Positions 9,596-18,646 of a stretch of DNA of 64,000 bases are shown in pieces. Made by a program: the position numbers and the translations under genes. Position 1 is the first letter of the stretch. Each line of letters begins with the position of its first letter. The notes under the pieces were generated by a model, which saw nothing but the letters and a program-made list of their open reading frames with translations, made no database searches and was not told where the DNA came from. The stretch lies in the NCBI RefSeq assembly GCF_904848165.1, contig NZ_LR884459.1, positions 2,728,001 through 2,792,000 of the forward strand, given 5' to 3'. The stretch comes from Psychrobacter arenosus. Its GTDB lineage: Bacteria > Pseudomonadota > Gammaproteobacteria > Pseudomonadales > Moraxellaceae.

Positions 9596-9851
9596 AAGAC
9601 TTCTCAATAAAAACTAGCGATTAGAGGCAAAACAGATAGTAGAGTGTGATTAAGTAAGGTGCCCGTGAGTCTATCATGATTTATACCCTTGATAGAGACC
9701 CGTCAAAACGCCTTTACGGCGATGACAGTCACTCATAACAGCATACATGGATGGTAGCGGTTTAATATTTTAATGACTTTATCTCGATGCAACACCAGTT
9801 TAAGACATCAGATTTAAAGTATATTCTTGAATAAAGCATAGGCAGTATTTT

Positions 9852-10571
9852 ATGAAGCAAGTATTACTAATTTTAGGCGCGTTAGGACTTGGTATGGCAC
9901 AGACGACTGTAGCCGCTGAATCTTATGTCCTAGGCCAATCTACTAATTTTGGTTCTTCTAACAATACTTACTCTTATAGCAGCACTTACGGCAGTAGCCA
10001 AGGCTCACGTATTTCGAGCGATGATGAAATCTCTCAAGCTATTCAAAATCTAAGCAGCCAAGCCCAGCAAAAAGAAGACCGCTTAGCCAGCTTGGCACAA
10101 AAGCTGACTACCCAGCAACAATATACTCAACAATACAGTGCTCCTGCTAAATTAAACAGCTCTTCTGCTCCTGCCATTGCTGCTGCTCGCGCCTCACGCG
10201 CAGCCCATGCTCGCAGTACTGGCCGCTGTGCTCAGTACGTCAGAAAAGCCCTGCAATCTGCAGGTTATGAGTTCACACCAAACCCATCAGCTTACCAATA
10301 TGCTACCCGCGGAACCTTAGCGCAAGCGGGCTTTGTCAAAGTCAGTAACGGCATGGCACCACAAGTCGGTGACGTAGTGGTTTATGACCGTTCTAGCAAG
10401 CACCGTCATGGTCATATCCAAATTTTTGATGGTTCAAGCTGGGTTTCAGATTTCCGTCAAGATGATATCAGCCCCTACAGCGGCTCTTATGCTTATACCA
10501 CTTGGCGCGATTCGCGTTATTTAGACGATGCGTCTAACCGCGGTATTTATCTAGCTATGGCAGAAGATTAA
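9852..10571 (+). CDS. Secreted CHAP-like peptidoglycan amidase/endopeptidase
   Basis: The 239-residue protein starts with a typical signal peptide (MKQVLLILGALGLGMAQTTVAA, cleavage near residue 22). A Ser/Tyr-rich stretch and a coiled-coil segment (about residues 55-90, DEISQAIQNLSSQAQQKEDR) follow. The C-terminal domain has the CHAP/NlpC-like arrangement: a nucleophilic Cys in GRCAQYVRKAL, the PQVGDVVVYD strand, and a catalytic His in RHGHIQIFDG. It probably cleaves peptidoglycan in the periplasm or outside the cell. The coiled-coil segment and the closing IYLAMAED are shared with the M23 peptidase encoded next. The substrate bond is not predictable from sequence. Confidence 0.78.
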   Translation: MKQVLLILGALGLGMAQTTVAAESYVLGQSTNFGSSNNTYSYSSTYGSSQGSRISSDDEISQAIQNLSSQAQQKEDRLASLAQKLTTQQQYTQQYSAPAKLNSSSAPAIAAARASRAAHARSTGRCAQYVRKALQSAGYEFTPNPSAYQYATRGTLAQAGFVKVSNGMAPQVGDVVVYDRSSKHRHGHIQIFDGSSWVSDFRQDDISPYSGSYAYTTWRDSRYLDDASNRGIYLAMAED

Positions 10572-10839
10572 TCTTCTATAGCGAAATTTAGTAGCCATTA
10601 TTAGGCTGCCGCCAAATGACGATGGCCATTCAGTGAATTATTACAGCCAGCTGTAGCAATGAAGGTAGTTTTATTACGACCGATAGTTTTATAAGATATT
10701 CCTATATAATCGACCTCATCGTCGCAAACTCAGCATCTAAGTGGCCCTTGTTGCTGAGTTTTTCGTTGGTAAAGGGCTGATGTTCAGCGATTACCAATAG
10801 GCTGATAGATGTTTTAGATTGATAAAAACTGGAGTAATT

Positions 10840-11553
10840 ATGCAAATAGGGTTAAAAAGTTCATTGTTAGGTATTCTAGCCGTATCGGCGTTGCCTTTGG
10901 TCAATGCTATTGCACAGACGACCTTATCTGAAACTAGCCGTATTCCTGCTTTACCACAAATTAATGCTGCCCAACCGGGTCAGAGTGCCCTCAGCTTTAC
11001 CGAAGCCAATACCGATGAAATCAGTGCCGCTATTCAGGCCTTGAGCCGTCAAGCACAAGTCAAAGAGGATGCTTTAGCGGCCTTGGCCTCTCAGCTTGAA
11101 GAAAAACACGATCGCCTTGAGCGCGAACAAGAAGTCATGGCTTTACGCAGTCGCGGTGTGCTAGCCGCTCGCCCAGTTGATGCCTACCGAGTCAGCTCAA
11201 ACTTTGGTCATCGCCAAATATTTGGCAAAAACCAATTTCATAAAGGTATTGATTTAGCCGCGCCAGCAGGTTCGCCTGTGTTTGCGACGGGTAGTGGGGT
11301 AGTGACTCGCGCCGGTTGGGTCAGCGGCTATGGTCAGTTCGTAGAGATTGATCATGGGGCAGGACTGGCCTCGCGCTACGGTCATAATTCAAGATTACAC
11401 GTGCGGGTCGGTGAGCGCGTCTCTGAGCGCCAACGTATTGCCGATGTCGGTTGTACAGGTCGGTGTACAGGACCCCATGTGCACTATGAGGTGCTAAAAA
11501 ATGGCCAGCATGTGGATCCTAATATCCATCTGGCTATGGCGCCTACAAGATAA
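10840..11553 (+). CDS. Secreted M23-family peptidase (LytM/EnvC type)
   Basis: This is a zinc metallopeptidase or a degenerate amidase activator of the M23 family. A signal peptide covers about residues 1-26. A coiled coil follows with DEISAAIQALSRQAQVKEDA. The C-terminal domain starts at YRVSSNFGHRQ and has the metal motif HKGIDLAAPAGSPVFA, then YGHNSRL and the GPHVHYEV motif, so all metal ligands appear intact. The loop before the last motif reads GCTGRCTGPH; most M23 proteins have serines at the cysteine positions. I chose the ATG at 10840 with GGAG 9 bp upstream, over the TTG at 10819. It lies near dciA and lpxC, as in Pseudomonas-type clusters. The product is 237 residues. Confidence 0.9.
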   Translation: MQIGLKSSLLGILAVSALPLVNAIAQTTLSETSRIPALPQINAAQPGQSALSFTEANTDEISAAIQALSRQAQVKEDALAALASQLEEKHDRLEREQEVMALRSRGVLAARPVDAYRVSSNFGHRQIFGKNQFHKGIDLAAPAGSPVFATGSGVVTRAGWVSGYGQFVEIDHGAGLASRYGHNSRLHVRVGERVSERQRIADVGCTGRCTGPHVHYEVLKNGQHVDPNIHLAMAPTR

Positions 11554-11591
11554 TAGTTAATTAACTACTCTAACTGCTGTCAAACGACAAT

Positions 11592-11622
11592 AAAAAACAC
11601 CGAGAGCTATCGGTGTTTTTTT
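11592..11622. terminator. Bidirectional terminator between the M23 gene and the DOMON-like gene
   Basis: ACACCGA and TCGGTGT form the core stem, extended by A and T runs on both sides, so it can end transcripts from either of the two convergent genes. Confidence 0.92.
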
Positions 11623-11649
11623 ATTTTGGGGCATTTTAAAGAGAGAGGC

Positions 11650-12609
11650 CTATGATAGAGCAGTCCAATAGGCTCGATTGTGAAAGTCCGGCGGCTGCGC
11701 ATGCTTTGGCGCAAAGTATAAGGGCAGGTCGCCTATCACTAAAATAACACAAGGATGCAATTGGCTAAGCGGCAATAGCGTCGCAGGCAATTGCGCCAAT
11801 TCAAGACTAAAGTGTCGGCTTAGCTCCTCCGCTAGAGGATACGCTGACGCCTCTGTAGTTAAACTCTGTAGCATATCGGTTTGCCAATCAATACTAGCGC
11901 GTTGCTGGTCGCCAAGCGACCTTGAGTCGCCATTCAAGTGACTGTGATTGGATAAGGGCGGGGGCGGCATGAGAGCAGGCTGTCGATAGCCAGTAAAATG
12001 GTAAAGGGCATAAGCCCCAGCAGGATTGGCATTTATCTCGACATAGTCAGAGGACGCCCCGCCTATAAAGCACTCGAGACAGGTCTGCTCCCACAAGTAA
12101 TCACGAAATGCCACTTGCTGCTCTTGCCATGCCTGCCAGCCTAAAGCTTGGGTTAATTCTGCTCTATCTATAGTGTTTGCTAGTAGGTTCTGCTGAATAA
12201 AATAACTTAAATACAGTCGTGGCGCTGCATCTACTGAGGCTTTAGCCCGGCGGTGAGCGTTAAACTGTTGGGCATGGCGTCGGTCTTCAGCATCAATAGC
12301 GGCTCTGCTGCTATTAACACTGACAGATGCGACCATATCAGCGTCAGTTTTAGCATTGCTATTAGCAACAATATTGGTAGCAGCCGCTTGTGAAGCTAAG
12401 GTCGCTGTAGAGGTAGGTACGGTCTCAACAGCATCAGCAGGAAAACTGGCTAAGACCTCAATCTCTAAAGCTGTCAATTGCGCTATAGTCAATCCTGAGC
12501 GCTGCTCAAGCTGAGCCCTATCCGTAGCCGTCAGCGCGGTAGTAGCCAACGCTAAGCTAAAGTGACGCGTTTGATAAGCAATATGCTGGGTATCGGCTTT
12601 ATTTTTCAT
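11650..12609 (-). CDS. DOMON-like domain protein
   Basis: The roughly 319-residue protein resembles the bacterial DOMON-like family found near unrelated housekeeping genes; its function is not known. Supporting patterns are DYLWEQTCLECFIG, YVEINANPAGAYALYHFTGYRQ and the closing HPCVILVIGDLPLYFAPKHAQPPDFHNRAYW, spaced as a beta-rich ligand-binding fold would be. An Ala/Thr/Ser-rich insert of about 75 residues sits before the first motif and is probably unstructured. There is no signal peptide. I prefer the ATG at 12609 to an upstream TTG at 12624; neither has a strong ribosome site. It is downstream of yhbY on the same strand with a 160-bp gap, so co-transcription is uncertain. Confidence 0.65.
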   Translation of the reverse strand: MKNKADTQHIAYQTRHFSLALATTALTATDRAQLEQRSGLTIAQLTALEIEVLASFPADAVETVPTSTATLASQAAATNIVANSNAKTDADMVASVSVNSSRAAIDAEDRRHAQQFNAHRRAKASVDAAPRLYLSYFIQQNLLANTIDRAELTQALGWQAWQEQQVAFRDYLWEQTCLECFIGGASSDYVEINANPAGAYALYHFTGYRQPALMPPPPLSNHSHLNGDSRSLGDQQRASIDWQTDMLQSLTTEASAYPLAEELSRHFSLELAQLPATLLPLSQLHPCVILVIGDLPLYFAPKHAQPPDFHNRAYWTALS

Positions 12610-12735
12610 AGGAGCAGGCAGCAAAATAAGGGAGCGCTAAGTAGAAGCAGCTAAAAGGATAATGACAGTTAGATAGAGAAAGGCGGTTAAATAGATTCAG
12701 AATAGCTGAATTTAGAGAAGCTCTATAGCAAACTA

Positions 12736-12762
12736 CGCGAGTACTCGTGATGACTACTCGCG
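12736..12762. repeat. 8-bp perfect hairpin just after yhbY
   Basis: CGCGAGTA at 12736-12743 pairs with TACTCGCG at 12755-12762 around an 11-nt loop, nine bases beyond the yhbY stop on the minus strand. No U run follows, so it may be a processing or stabilising hairpin rather than a terminator. Confidence 0.55.
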
Positions 12763-12770
12763 CGGCTGAG

Positions 12771-13082
12771 CTAGTCTGCGTAACGGATTAGGTTAGAAAG
12801 CTTTGGATTGGCATTCGGGTTGTTTCTTAGCAATAAAGCCATACGGCCAATAGTATGGATAACTTCAGATCTAGTCTCTGTTGCTAGTTGCTCACCCGCT
12901 GCTTCGCGCTCTTCTTTAGTGCCCGCAGGCAGTTTCACTTTGATGAGTTCGTGATCGTTTAAGGCACGTTCGACTTCTTCGATAATAGCCGGCGTAACCC
13001 CGTTGTTGCCAATCATAACGACAGGCTTTAATTCATGACCAATGCCTTTAAGGCGTTTTAGAGTAGCGTTATCAAGTTGCAT
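12771..13082 (-). CDS. yhbY: Ribosome-associated RNA-binding protein YhbY (CRM domain)
   Basis: YhbY is a small CRM-domain protein that binds pre-50S ribosomal particles. The 103 residues match the family, with LKRLKGIGHELKPVVMIGNNGVTPAIIEEV at the N-terminus. The GxxG-like loop and LIKVKLPAGTKEEREA follow, then VIHTIGRMALLLRNN at the end. The gene is divergent from rlmE-ftsH, an arrangement also seen in Escherichia coli. The ATG at 13082 follows a TTAGGATATCT leader with an AGGA ribosome site. Confidence 0.95.
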   Translation of the reverse strand: MQLDNATLKRLKGIGHELKPVVMIGNNGVTPAIIEEVERALNDHELIKVKLPAGTKEEREAAGEQLATETRSEVIHTIGRMALLLRNNPNANPKLSNLIRYAD

Positions 13083-13682
13083 AGATATCCTAAGAGGTTA
13101 ACAAAGCTGCAGCATACAGCCAGTAAAATTTAAACGGTGCCAATTGCTACAAGAGCAATCGGTTAATAACGCATTATAGTTAAACTGGGCAAGTTATGCA
13201 GGTTTTTACGGCGCAAATTAGCGATTTTAAGTGATGAAAATGTTACACTGGCTATAATATGCTCCGGTAATAGCGCAATTGGCTAAGCCAAGGTCTTATA
13301 AGTACATGTTTAGCGTAACCCAGTATTTAATTTTTAAGCCTTAGCTATGAATAGCTAACTTTGAATGACTAAGCTTAAAAACTGACTTATGGCTCATACA
13401 GGATTAGCGCCTATTTCATAATTGATTGCTTTATATTTCATAAGCTAACGTGTATTGCATAATTTACTAGGTATGGCATAAAAAGATACCGCCTATTTAT
13501 AACCAGCATTTAGCGGCTGAGTTATCTGCAGTTTAGAGTGTGCTATTGGCTACTCCTCCTCAAACATTCTTTATACCCAAATATAATCAATACCCAAGTT
13601 TTAAAAATGCTATTTATAAACCGCTATTTTTAAATATTTTTTTATTTATAATCTATATAGACCCTTACAGTTAGGAGATGGT
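13083..13682. other. 600-bp divergent region between yhbY and rlmE
   Basis: No gene is supported. It presumably holds promoters for yhbY (leftward) and rlmE (rightward). An imperfect inverted repeat at 13331-13381 is listed separately. The last 150 bp are strongly AT-rich. Confidence 0.5.
13331..13381. repeat. Imperfect long inverted repeat
   Basis: TTTTTAAGCCTTAG at 13331-13344 pairs, with one bulged base, with CTAAGCTTAAAAA at 13369-13381. The loop carries its own small palindrome, GCTATGAATAGC. This could form a branched hairpin or cruciform in the yhbY/rlmE divergent region. Confidence 0.5.
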
Positions 13683-14315
13683 GTGGCCACCCGCATAACC
13701 AATAAAAAGCTCTCAAAAAGTAGCAGTAATTGGATGAGAGAACATATCGATGATCACTATGTGCAATTGGCGCAAAAAGAGGGCTATCGCGCTCGCGCTG
13801 CTTATAAATTGTTAGAAATTAACGATAAGATTAAGCTGATTCGTCCGGGTATGACCGTAGTAGATTTGGGCAGTGCACCCGGCAGTTGGTCTCAGGTAGC
13901 GGGTCGCCTGGTCGGAGAAAAGGGGACGTTGATTGCCTCTGATATCCTACCTATGGACAAGTTGGAGAACGTTACCTTCATTCAAGGGGACTTCCGCGAG
14001 CAGGCTATCTTCGATGAGATTATGGCTCAGGTTGGTGATAGTGTCGTCGATGTGGTGCTCTCTGATATGGCGCCAAATACTTCTGGCGCAGCCGCTATTG
14101 ATCAGCCGCGCATGATGTATTTGTGTGAATTGGCCGTTGAGTTTGCTCTCTCAGTGTTACCTGAAGGCGGCACTTTAGTGATGAAAATATTTCAGGGTGA
14201 AGGTACGCAAGAGTTGCGCGCCCAAATGCAGCAGCAGTTTTCCAAAGTTCGCAGTATTAAGCCGGCAGCTTCAAGACCGCGCTCTAAAGAGATGTTTTGG
14301 ATAGCGATTAAATAG
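13683..14315 (+). CDS. rlmE: 23S rRNA 2'-O-methyltransferase RlmE (FtsJ/RrmJ)
   Basis: RlmE methylates the 2'-O of U2552 in the 23S rRNA A-loop and matters for late 50S assembly. The 210-residue protein carries the SAM-binding motif VVDLGSAPGSWSQVA, the aspartate motif SDMAPNTSG and the catalytic-region MKIFQGEG. The C-terminal KPAASRPRSKEMFWIAIK is characteristic of the family. Translation starts at a GTG (13683) with AGGAG eight bases upstream. The gene lies 383 bp before ftsH, as in the E. coli rlmE-ftsH pair, and is divergent from yhbY. Confidence 0.97.
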   Translation: MATRITNKKLSKSSSNWMREHIDDHYVQLAQKEGYRARAAYKLLEINDKIKLIRPGMTVVDLGSAPGSWSQVAGRLVGEKGTLIASDILPMDKLENVTFIQGDFREQAIFDEIMAQVGDSVVDVVLSDMAPNTSGAAAIDQPRMMYLCELAVEFALSVLPEGGTLVMKIFQGEGTQELRAQMQQQFSKVRSIKPAASRPRSKEMFWIAIK

Positions 14316-14698
14316 AGGCAGTTGGGGCAGGAAGTAAACCCCCTTAAAATGAAGGGTTTTAAAAGGCGACTTAATAGACAATTTAGTCACGTATTAAAAC
14401 TGTATAACTTTGTCAAATTAGGGCCAGACAGCTTGAAGTTAGCAGGGTAAAGCCATATATCATGATATATTAGCTGTCCAGAATAATGTGGCTAAGACGG
14501 TTTGCAATATTAGCTTACTTAGATTAACAAAGTTAGGGCTAATAAAGTTAGATACAGACATAAAATCCAAACGACGAGTACATGACAAGCAACGGTCATA
14601 GAAGTTCAACGAATAAGCAAGTTATGAGTGAAGTTCAAAATGACGGTAGGCGTCATACGGATGGTCAACTCTCCAATTAGTAAGGGATGGGATAACTA
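14316..14698. other. 383-bp region between rlmE and ftsH
   Basis: There is no supported gene. A weak bulged hairpin, AAACCCCCTT/AAGGGTTTT at about 14336-14360, follows rlmE. The sigma-32-like promoter candidate for ftsH is listed separately. Confidence 0.5.
14432..14458 (+). promoter_or_regulatory. Possible heat-shock (sigma-32) promoter for ftsH
   Basis: CTTGAAG at 14432-14438 is six of seven matches to the sigma-32 -35 element. After a 12-bp spacer, AGCCATAT at 14451-14458 matches six of eight positions of CCCCATNT. ftsH belongs to the heat-shock regulon in E. coli, which adds weight. The implied leader is about 230 nt. Confidence 0.5.
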
Positions 14699-16594
14699 GT
14701 GAGCGACATGGTAAAAAATACCTTATTGTGGCTGGTAGTCATCGGCGTATTAGTGCTGGTGTTTAGCGGCTTCGATCAAACCACAGAACCAGATAATCTT
14801 AATTATTCTGAGTTCGTGACTGCCGTATCTGAAGACCAGATTGCGAAGGTTGAGATTGATGGAGAGCAAATTAAAGGCGAGAAGAAAAACGGCTCACCTT
14901 TTGAAACCATTCGTCCAGCGGTAACTGACAATGAATTGATGCCAATGCTGCGTGAGCATAAGGTCAATGTACAGGGTGCAGCTCCTGAGCGTCAGAGTAT
15001 CTTGATGCAGCTGCTTATCGCCAGTTTCCCAGTCTTACTGATCATCGGTCTGTTTTTGTTCTTTATGCGCAATATGCAGGGCGGTGGTGGTGGCCGTGGT
15101 GCCGGACCAATGAGCTTTGGGAAATCGAAAGCTAAAATGCTGACTGAAGATCAAATCAAAGTAAACTTTGGTGATGTCGCAGGCTGTGAAGAAGCTAAAG
15201 AAGAAGTTGTTGAAGTGGTCGAGTTCCTACGCGACCCTGACAAATTTACGCAGCTTGGTGCCACTATTCCCCGTGGTATCTTGATGGTCGGTCCTCCAGG
15301 GACAGGTAAAACTTTATTGGCTAAAGCTATTGCTGGTGAAGCTAAAGTACCTTTCTTCTCAATCTCTGGTTCAGATTTCGTAGAGATGTTCGTTGGGGTA
15401 GGTGCGTCACGTGTTCGTGATATGTTTGAAACGGCCAAAAAGAACGCACCTTGTATCATCTTTATCGATGAGATTGATGCCGTAGGTCGCCATCGTGGCG
15501 CAGGTATGGGTGGCGGTAATGATGAACGCGAACAAACCCTTAACCAACTATTGGTAGAAATGGATGGGTTTGAAGGTAATGACGGCGTCATCGTTATTGC
15601 TGCGACCAACCGTGCTGACGTATTGGATAAAGCTTTATTACGTCCCGGTCGTTTTGACCGTCAAGTACAAGTCGGCTTACCCGATATCAAAGGCCGCGAG
15701 CATATTCTGAAAGTGCATTTGAGAAAGCTACCTAACACAGTCAGTATCGATGCGCATTCTTTAGCCCGTGGTACCCCTGGTTTCAGTGGGGCTCAATTGG
15801 CGAACTTAGTCAACGAAGCGGCACTATTTGCGGCACGTCGCAATAAGAAAAGCGTCGATATGAACGACTTTGAAGATGCTAAAGATAAGTTGTATATGGG
15901 TCCTGAGCGTAAGTCGATGGTACTGCGTGAAGAAGAGCGCCGTGCTACCGCTTATCATGAAGCAGGGCATGCTTTAGTCGCCGAATTACTGCCTGGTACA
16001 GATCCGGTGCATAAAGTAACGATTATGCCGCGTGGTTTTGCCCTTGGGGTCACTTGGCAGTTGCCAGAGCACGATCAGACCAGTATGTATAAGTCTAAAA
16101 TGCTGAATGATATTGCTATCTTATTTGGCGGTCGTATCGCTGAAGAAGTCTTTATTGAGCAGCAATCTACTGGGGCGTCAAACGACTTTGAACGTGCTAC
16201 TAAAATGGCACGAGCTATGGTAACCAAATATGGTATGTCAGATGCCTTGGGTATCATGGTTTATGAAGACGATGACAGCTCGCAGGGCTACTTTGGTAGC
16301 AGCAACCGTACTATTTCCGAAGCGACGCAACAGAAAGTTGATGAAGAAGTGCGTCGTATGTTGGAAGAGCAGTATGATATTGCGCGTGAGCTGATTGAAG
16401 GCAACAAAGACAAGATGCATGCTATGGTCGATGCTCTTATGAAGTGGGAAACGATTGACCGTGATCAGTTGCAAGATATTTTAGCGGGTGAAGAACCCCG
16501 TCCGCCAAAAGTCTATCAGCCTATCGATGTCACGCCTTCTAAGACGGACTTAACCAAACCTTCGGTTACGCCGCCGCCATTGCCAGCGATGTAA
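14699..16594 (+). CDS. ftsH: ATP-dependent zinc metalloprotease FtsH
   Basis: FtsH is the membrane-anchored AAA+ protease that degrades misfolded membrane proteins and regulators such as LpxC and sigma-32. Two membrane segments lie at about residues 7-24 and 105-124 with a periplasmic domain between. The Walker A GPPGTGKT is near 198-205, Walker B is IIFIDEID, the second region of homology is [20 protein letters not shown], and the zinc site HEAGH is at 420-424. It starts at a GTG (14699) behind AAGGGATGGG. The 631 residues match the family. lpxC, its classical substrate gene, lies 6 kb upstream. A terminator follows, separating it from folP. Confidence 0.98.
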   Translation: MSDMVKNTLLWLVVIGVLVLVFSGFDQTTEPDNLNYSEFVTAVSEDQIAKVEIDGEQIKGEKKNGSPFETIRPAVTDNELMPMLREHKVNVQGAAPERQSILMQLLIASFPVLLIIGLFLFFMRNMQGGGGGRGAGPMSFGKSKAKMLTEDQIKVNFGDVAGCEEAKEEVVEVVEFLRDPDKFTQLGATIPRGILMVGPPGTGKTLLAKAIAGEAKVPFFSISGSDFVEMFVGVGASRVRDMFETAKKNAPCIIFIDEIDAVGRHRGAGMGGGNDEREQTLNQLLVEMDGFEGNDGVIVIAATNRADVLDKALLRPGRFDRQVQVGLPDIKGREHILKVHLRKLPNTVSIDAHSLARGTPGFSGAQLANLVNEAALFAARRNKKSVDMNDFEDAKDKLYMGPERKSMVLREEERRATAYHEAGHALVAELLPGTDPVHKVTIMPRGFALGVTWQLPEHDQTSMYKSKMLNDIAILFGGRIAEEVFIEQQSTGASNDFERATKMARAMVTKYGMSDALGIMVYEDDDSSQGYFGSSNRTISEATQQKVDEEVRRMLEEQYDIARELIEGNKDKMHAMVDALMKWETIDRDQLQDILAGEEPRPPKVYQPIDVTPSKTDLTKPSVTPPPLPAM

Positions 16595-16660
16595 TATAAA
16601 GCGGTATATATCAGGCAACTGATTTAGGCTATACGCTAAATATTGTTTATCAAATAAAAC

Positions 16661-16685
16661 AGCCCTTTTAATTAAGGGCTTTTTT
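16661..16685 (+). terminator. Rho-independent terminator after ftsH
   Basis: AGCCCTT and AAGGGCT pair around TTAATT and are followed by a six-T run. It lies 66 bp after the ftsH stop. Confidence 0.9.
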
Positions 16686-16785
16686 ATGCGTGGAGGTTGC
16701 TAAATTTGTTATGATGATATTTTATTCTACCTAACGTTTTTTATTCTTTAGCCTTGATTCTCTTTTACTTTGACTGCTATAGCCT

Positions 16786-17691
16786 ATGTCTTTATTTGCT
16801 CCCTTACCCAATTTTACTCTCCATCATAACGATAAGTGCTTAGAGCTGTCGCGACCTCATATTATGGGGATATTGAACGTCACACCAGACTCTTTTTCAG
16901 ATGGTGGATGCTATGGAACTGTAGCAGCTGCTGTGGCCCGCTGCGAGCAAATGATAGCGGAGGGGGCGACCATTATTGATATCGGTGGGGAGTCTACTCG
17001 GCCCAATGCTACTCCGGTGGGTACTGAAGAAGAGATGCGCCGTGTGGTGCCCGTAGTAAAGGCTATTCGTGATAAGGTAGGCGATGATATTTGGCTCTCC
17101 ATAGATACTAGCTCACCTGCCGTGATTCAAGCGGCGGCTACAGCAGGAGCGGATATCTGGAATGATGTGCGGGCGCTCAAACGAGAAGGGGCGGCCGCTA
17201 TGGCAGCTAAGCTGAACCTCCCGGTAATGCTAATGCATATGCGTGGGGAGCCTGACTCAATGGACGGTCTAGACTGCTATAATAATGTGGTGGCGGACGT
17301 AAAGGCGGAGTTGCAAGAGCGTATTGCCGTGGCATTGGCCGCCGGAGTCTCTGCAGAGCATCTAATTATCGACCCTGGGTTTGGGTTTGCCAAAAATTAT
17401 CAGCAGCATGCGGAATTATTAACCCATTTAGACCAGTTTAAAACTTTAGGGCTACCGCTCATGTTTGGTATCTCTCGTAAGCGTTTTTTAGCGCAGGTAT
17501 TAGATAACAGCGCTGTCCCTGCCCTATGCAATCAGCACAAAGAAGCCCGTGATCCCGTAGGCGCTGCTGCCGCTTTATTGGCAATACAGCAAGGGGCGAG
17601 TATTATTCGTACTCATAACGTCGCTATGACTGCCCAAAGCATAGCCCTTTGGACACAGCTAAGCGAGTATAATCAAAGTAACAGAGTATAA
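16786..17691 (+). CDS. folP: Dihydropteroate synthase FolP
   Basis: FolP condenses 6-hydroxymethyl-7,8-dihydropterin diphosphate with p-aminobenzoate in folate synthesis and is the sulfonamide target. The first signature MGILNVTPDSFSDGG is near residues 27-41 and the second, IIDIGGESTRPNATPV, near 61-76. MLMHMRGEPDSM and IDPGFGFAKN complete the TIM-barrel loops. The length (301) is slightly above the E. coli enzyme. Its place after ftsH matches the common ftsH-folP order, but glmM does not follow here. A block of 13-bp tandem repeats begins at its stop codon. Confidence 0.96.
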   Translation: MSLFAPLPNFTLHHNDKCLELSRPHIMGILNVTPDSFSDGGCYGTVAAAVARCEQMIAEGATIIDIGGESTRPNATPVGTEEEMRRVVPVVKAIRDKVGDDIWLSIDTSSPAVIQAAATAGADIWNDVRALKREGAAAMAAKLNLPVMLMHMRGEPDSMDGLDCYNNVVADVKAELQERIAVALAAGVSAEHLIIDPGFGFAKNYQQHAELLTHLDQFKTLGLPLMFGISRKRFLAQVLDNSAVPALCNQHKEARDPVGAAAALLAIQQGASIIRTHNVAMTAQSIALWTQLSEYNQSNRV

Positions 17692-17761
17692 AGACTAAAC
17701 TTAAAGATTAAGTATGAAGATTAGGCATGAAGACTAAATTTGAAGATTAGGCTTGAAGACT
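17691..17761. repeat. 13-bp degenerate tandem repeats after folP
   Basis: About five and a half copies of a unit like AAGATTAGGCTTG run head to tail directly after the folP stop. Successive units alternate between AAGACTAAA and AAGATTAGG forms. They end before the sdhE leader. The period suggests slippage-prone noncoding DNA; no function can be read from it. Confidence 0.75.
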
Positions 17762-17845
17762 ACAGACATCTACAAGCAGACTGCCGCTAATAAAGACCTT
17801 TAGTATTTCCATTTTTGCTACCCTTGTATGACTAAGTGAGATTTT

Positions 17846-18109
17846 ATGAGCCATCCTGAACCAACCAATGAGCAACGCCGTATTATGTATCAAGCCCGCC
17901 GCGGCTTAAAAGAGTTGGATTTCTATATCGACCCTTATGTTAAGTTGCTGTACCTGACCGCCAGTGAAGAGGAACAATTAACCTTCGCTAGAATGCTGAC
18001 TTATGAAGATCCCGATCTGCTTAACTTTTTTATTAATCAAGACAGTCCAGACGATGAAGCGGTAATGGCGTTGGTCAATAAAATAAAAGCTTGGCGCCAT
18101 GCTTTATAG
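17846..18109 (+). CDS. sdhE: Succinate dehydrogenase FAD assembly factor SdhE
   Basis: SdhE promotes covalent attachment of FAD to SdhA and related flavoproteins. The 87-residue protein carries the invariant RRGLKELD motif at about residues 18-25, and the family pattern LTASEEEQLTFARMLTYEDPDLLNFF follows. The length is normal. The ATG at 17846 has only a weak ribosome site. A membrane protein resembling the SdhE partner YgfX is encoded 39 bp downstream, which fits the sdhE-ygfX operon of other gammaproteobacteria. Confidence 0.92.
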   Translation: MSHPEPTNEQRRIMYQARRGLKELDFYIDPYVKLLYLTASEEEQLTFARMLTYEDPDLLNFFINQDSPDDEAVMALVNKIKAWRHAL

Positions 18110-18148
18110 GCTGAAGAACAGCTTTGAGGTTAGCTATGGGCCACTGCG

Positions 18149-18646
18149 ATGGCTGAGCTAACCCCATTAGAGCAGCAGTTAAAATTGGCCGCTAGCTTAC
18201 GAGCTGGCGAAGCCGCTACTTTTCGTTTGGATGCCGCTATCCACCCTACTAGCCGTTATCTTTGGCTAATTTATGCCGGTATTTTCAGTATTATAGCGCT
18301 GATTGGCTATTTGTCCGCTTTACCACTTTTGCAAGCTGCCATCGTGCTCAGCAGCAGTATAGTTGCTGTGCTAGTGACTCGCTTAATCAATATCCCTTTA
18401 GTGCATCTTACCCAACCTCAATTAGCCCAACCCTTAACCGCAGAGTGGCAACTGTTAATGGCGACCTCGCAAGCAACAGCGCTATGGCGTGGCAACTTGC
18501 TACAGGTACAAGACTGTGGTTTAGCGATCGTTATCACCTTCGCCATTCATCATCCGCTTAAGCGCTCTCTCAATCGCACTATCTTTCGTGACCAAGTCTC
18601 TGCTAAAGCTTGGCATCATCTCAAAGTATTGGCCCAACTTAGCTAG
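18149..18646 (+). CDS. YgfX-like small membrane protein
   Basis: The 165-residue protein has two adjacent membrane segments at about residues 33-76 (YLWLIYAGIFSIIALIGYLSA and LLQAAIVLSSSIVAVLVT). A soluble C-terminal part ends in FRDQVSAKAWHHLKVL. This layout, and the location next to sdhE, match YgfX (also called CptA). That protein is paired with SdhE and has been proposed to inhibit cytoskeletal proteins in E. coli. Sequence similarity I can judge by eye is weak, so the call depends largely on context. The start is the ATG at 18149; an ATG at 18134 is out of frame. Confidence 0.55.
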   Translation: MAELTPLEQQLKLAASLRAGEAATFRLDAAIHPTSRYLWLIYAGIFSIIALIGYLSALPLLQAAIVLSSSIVAVLVTRLINIPLVHLTQPQLAQPLTAEWQLLMATSQATALWRGNLLQVQDCGLAIVITFAIHHPLKRSLNRTIFRDQVSAKAWHHLKVLAQLS

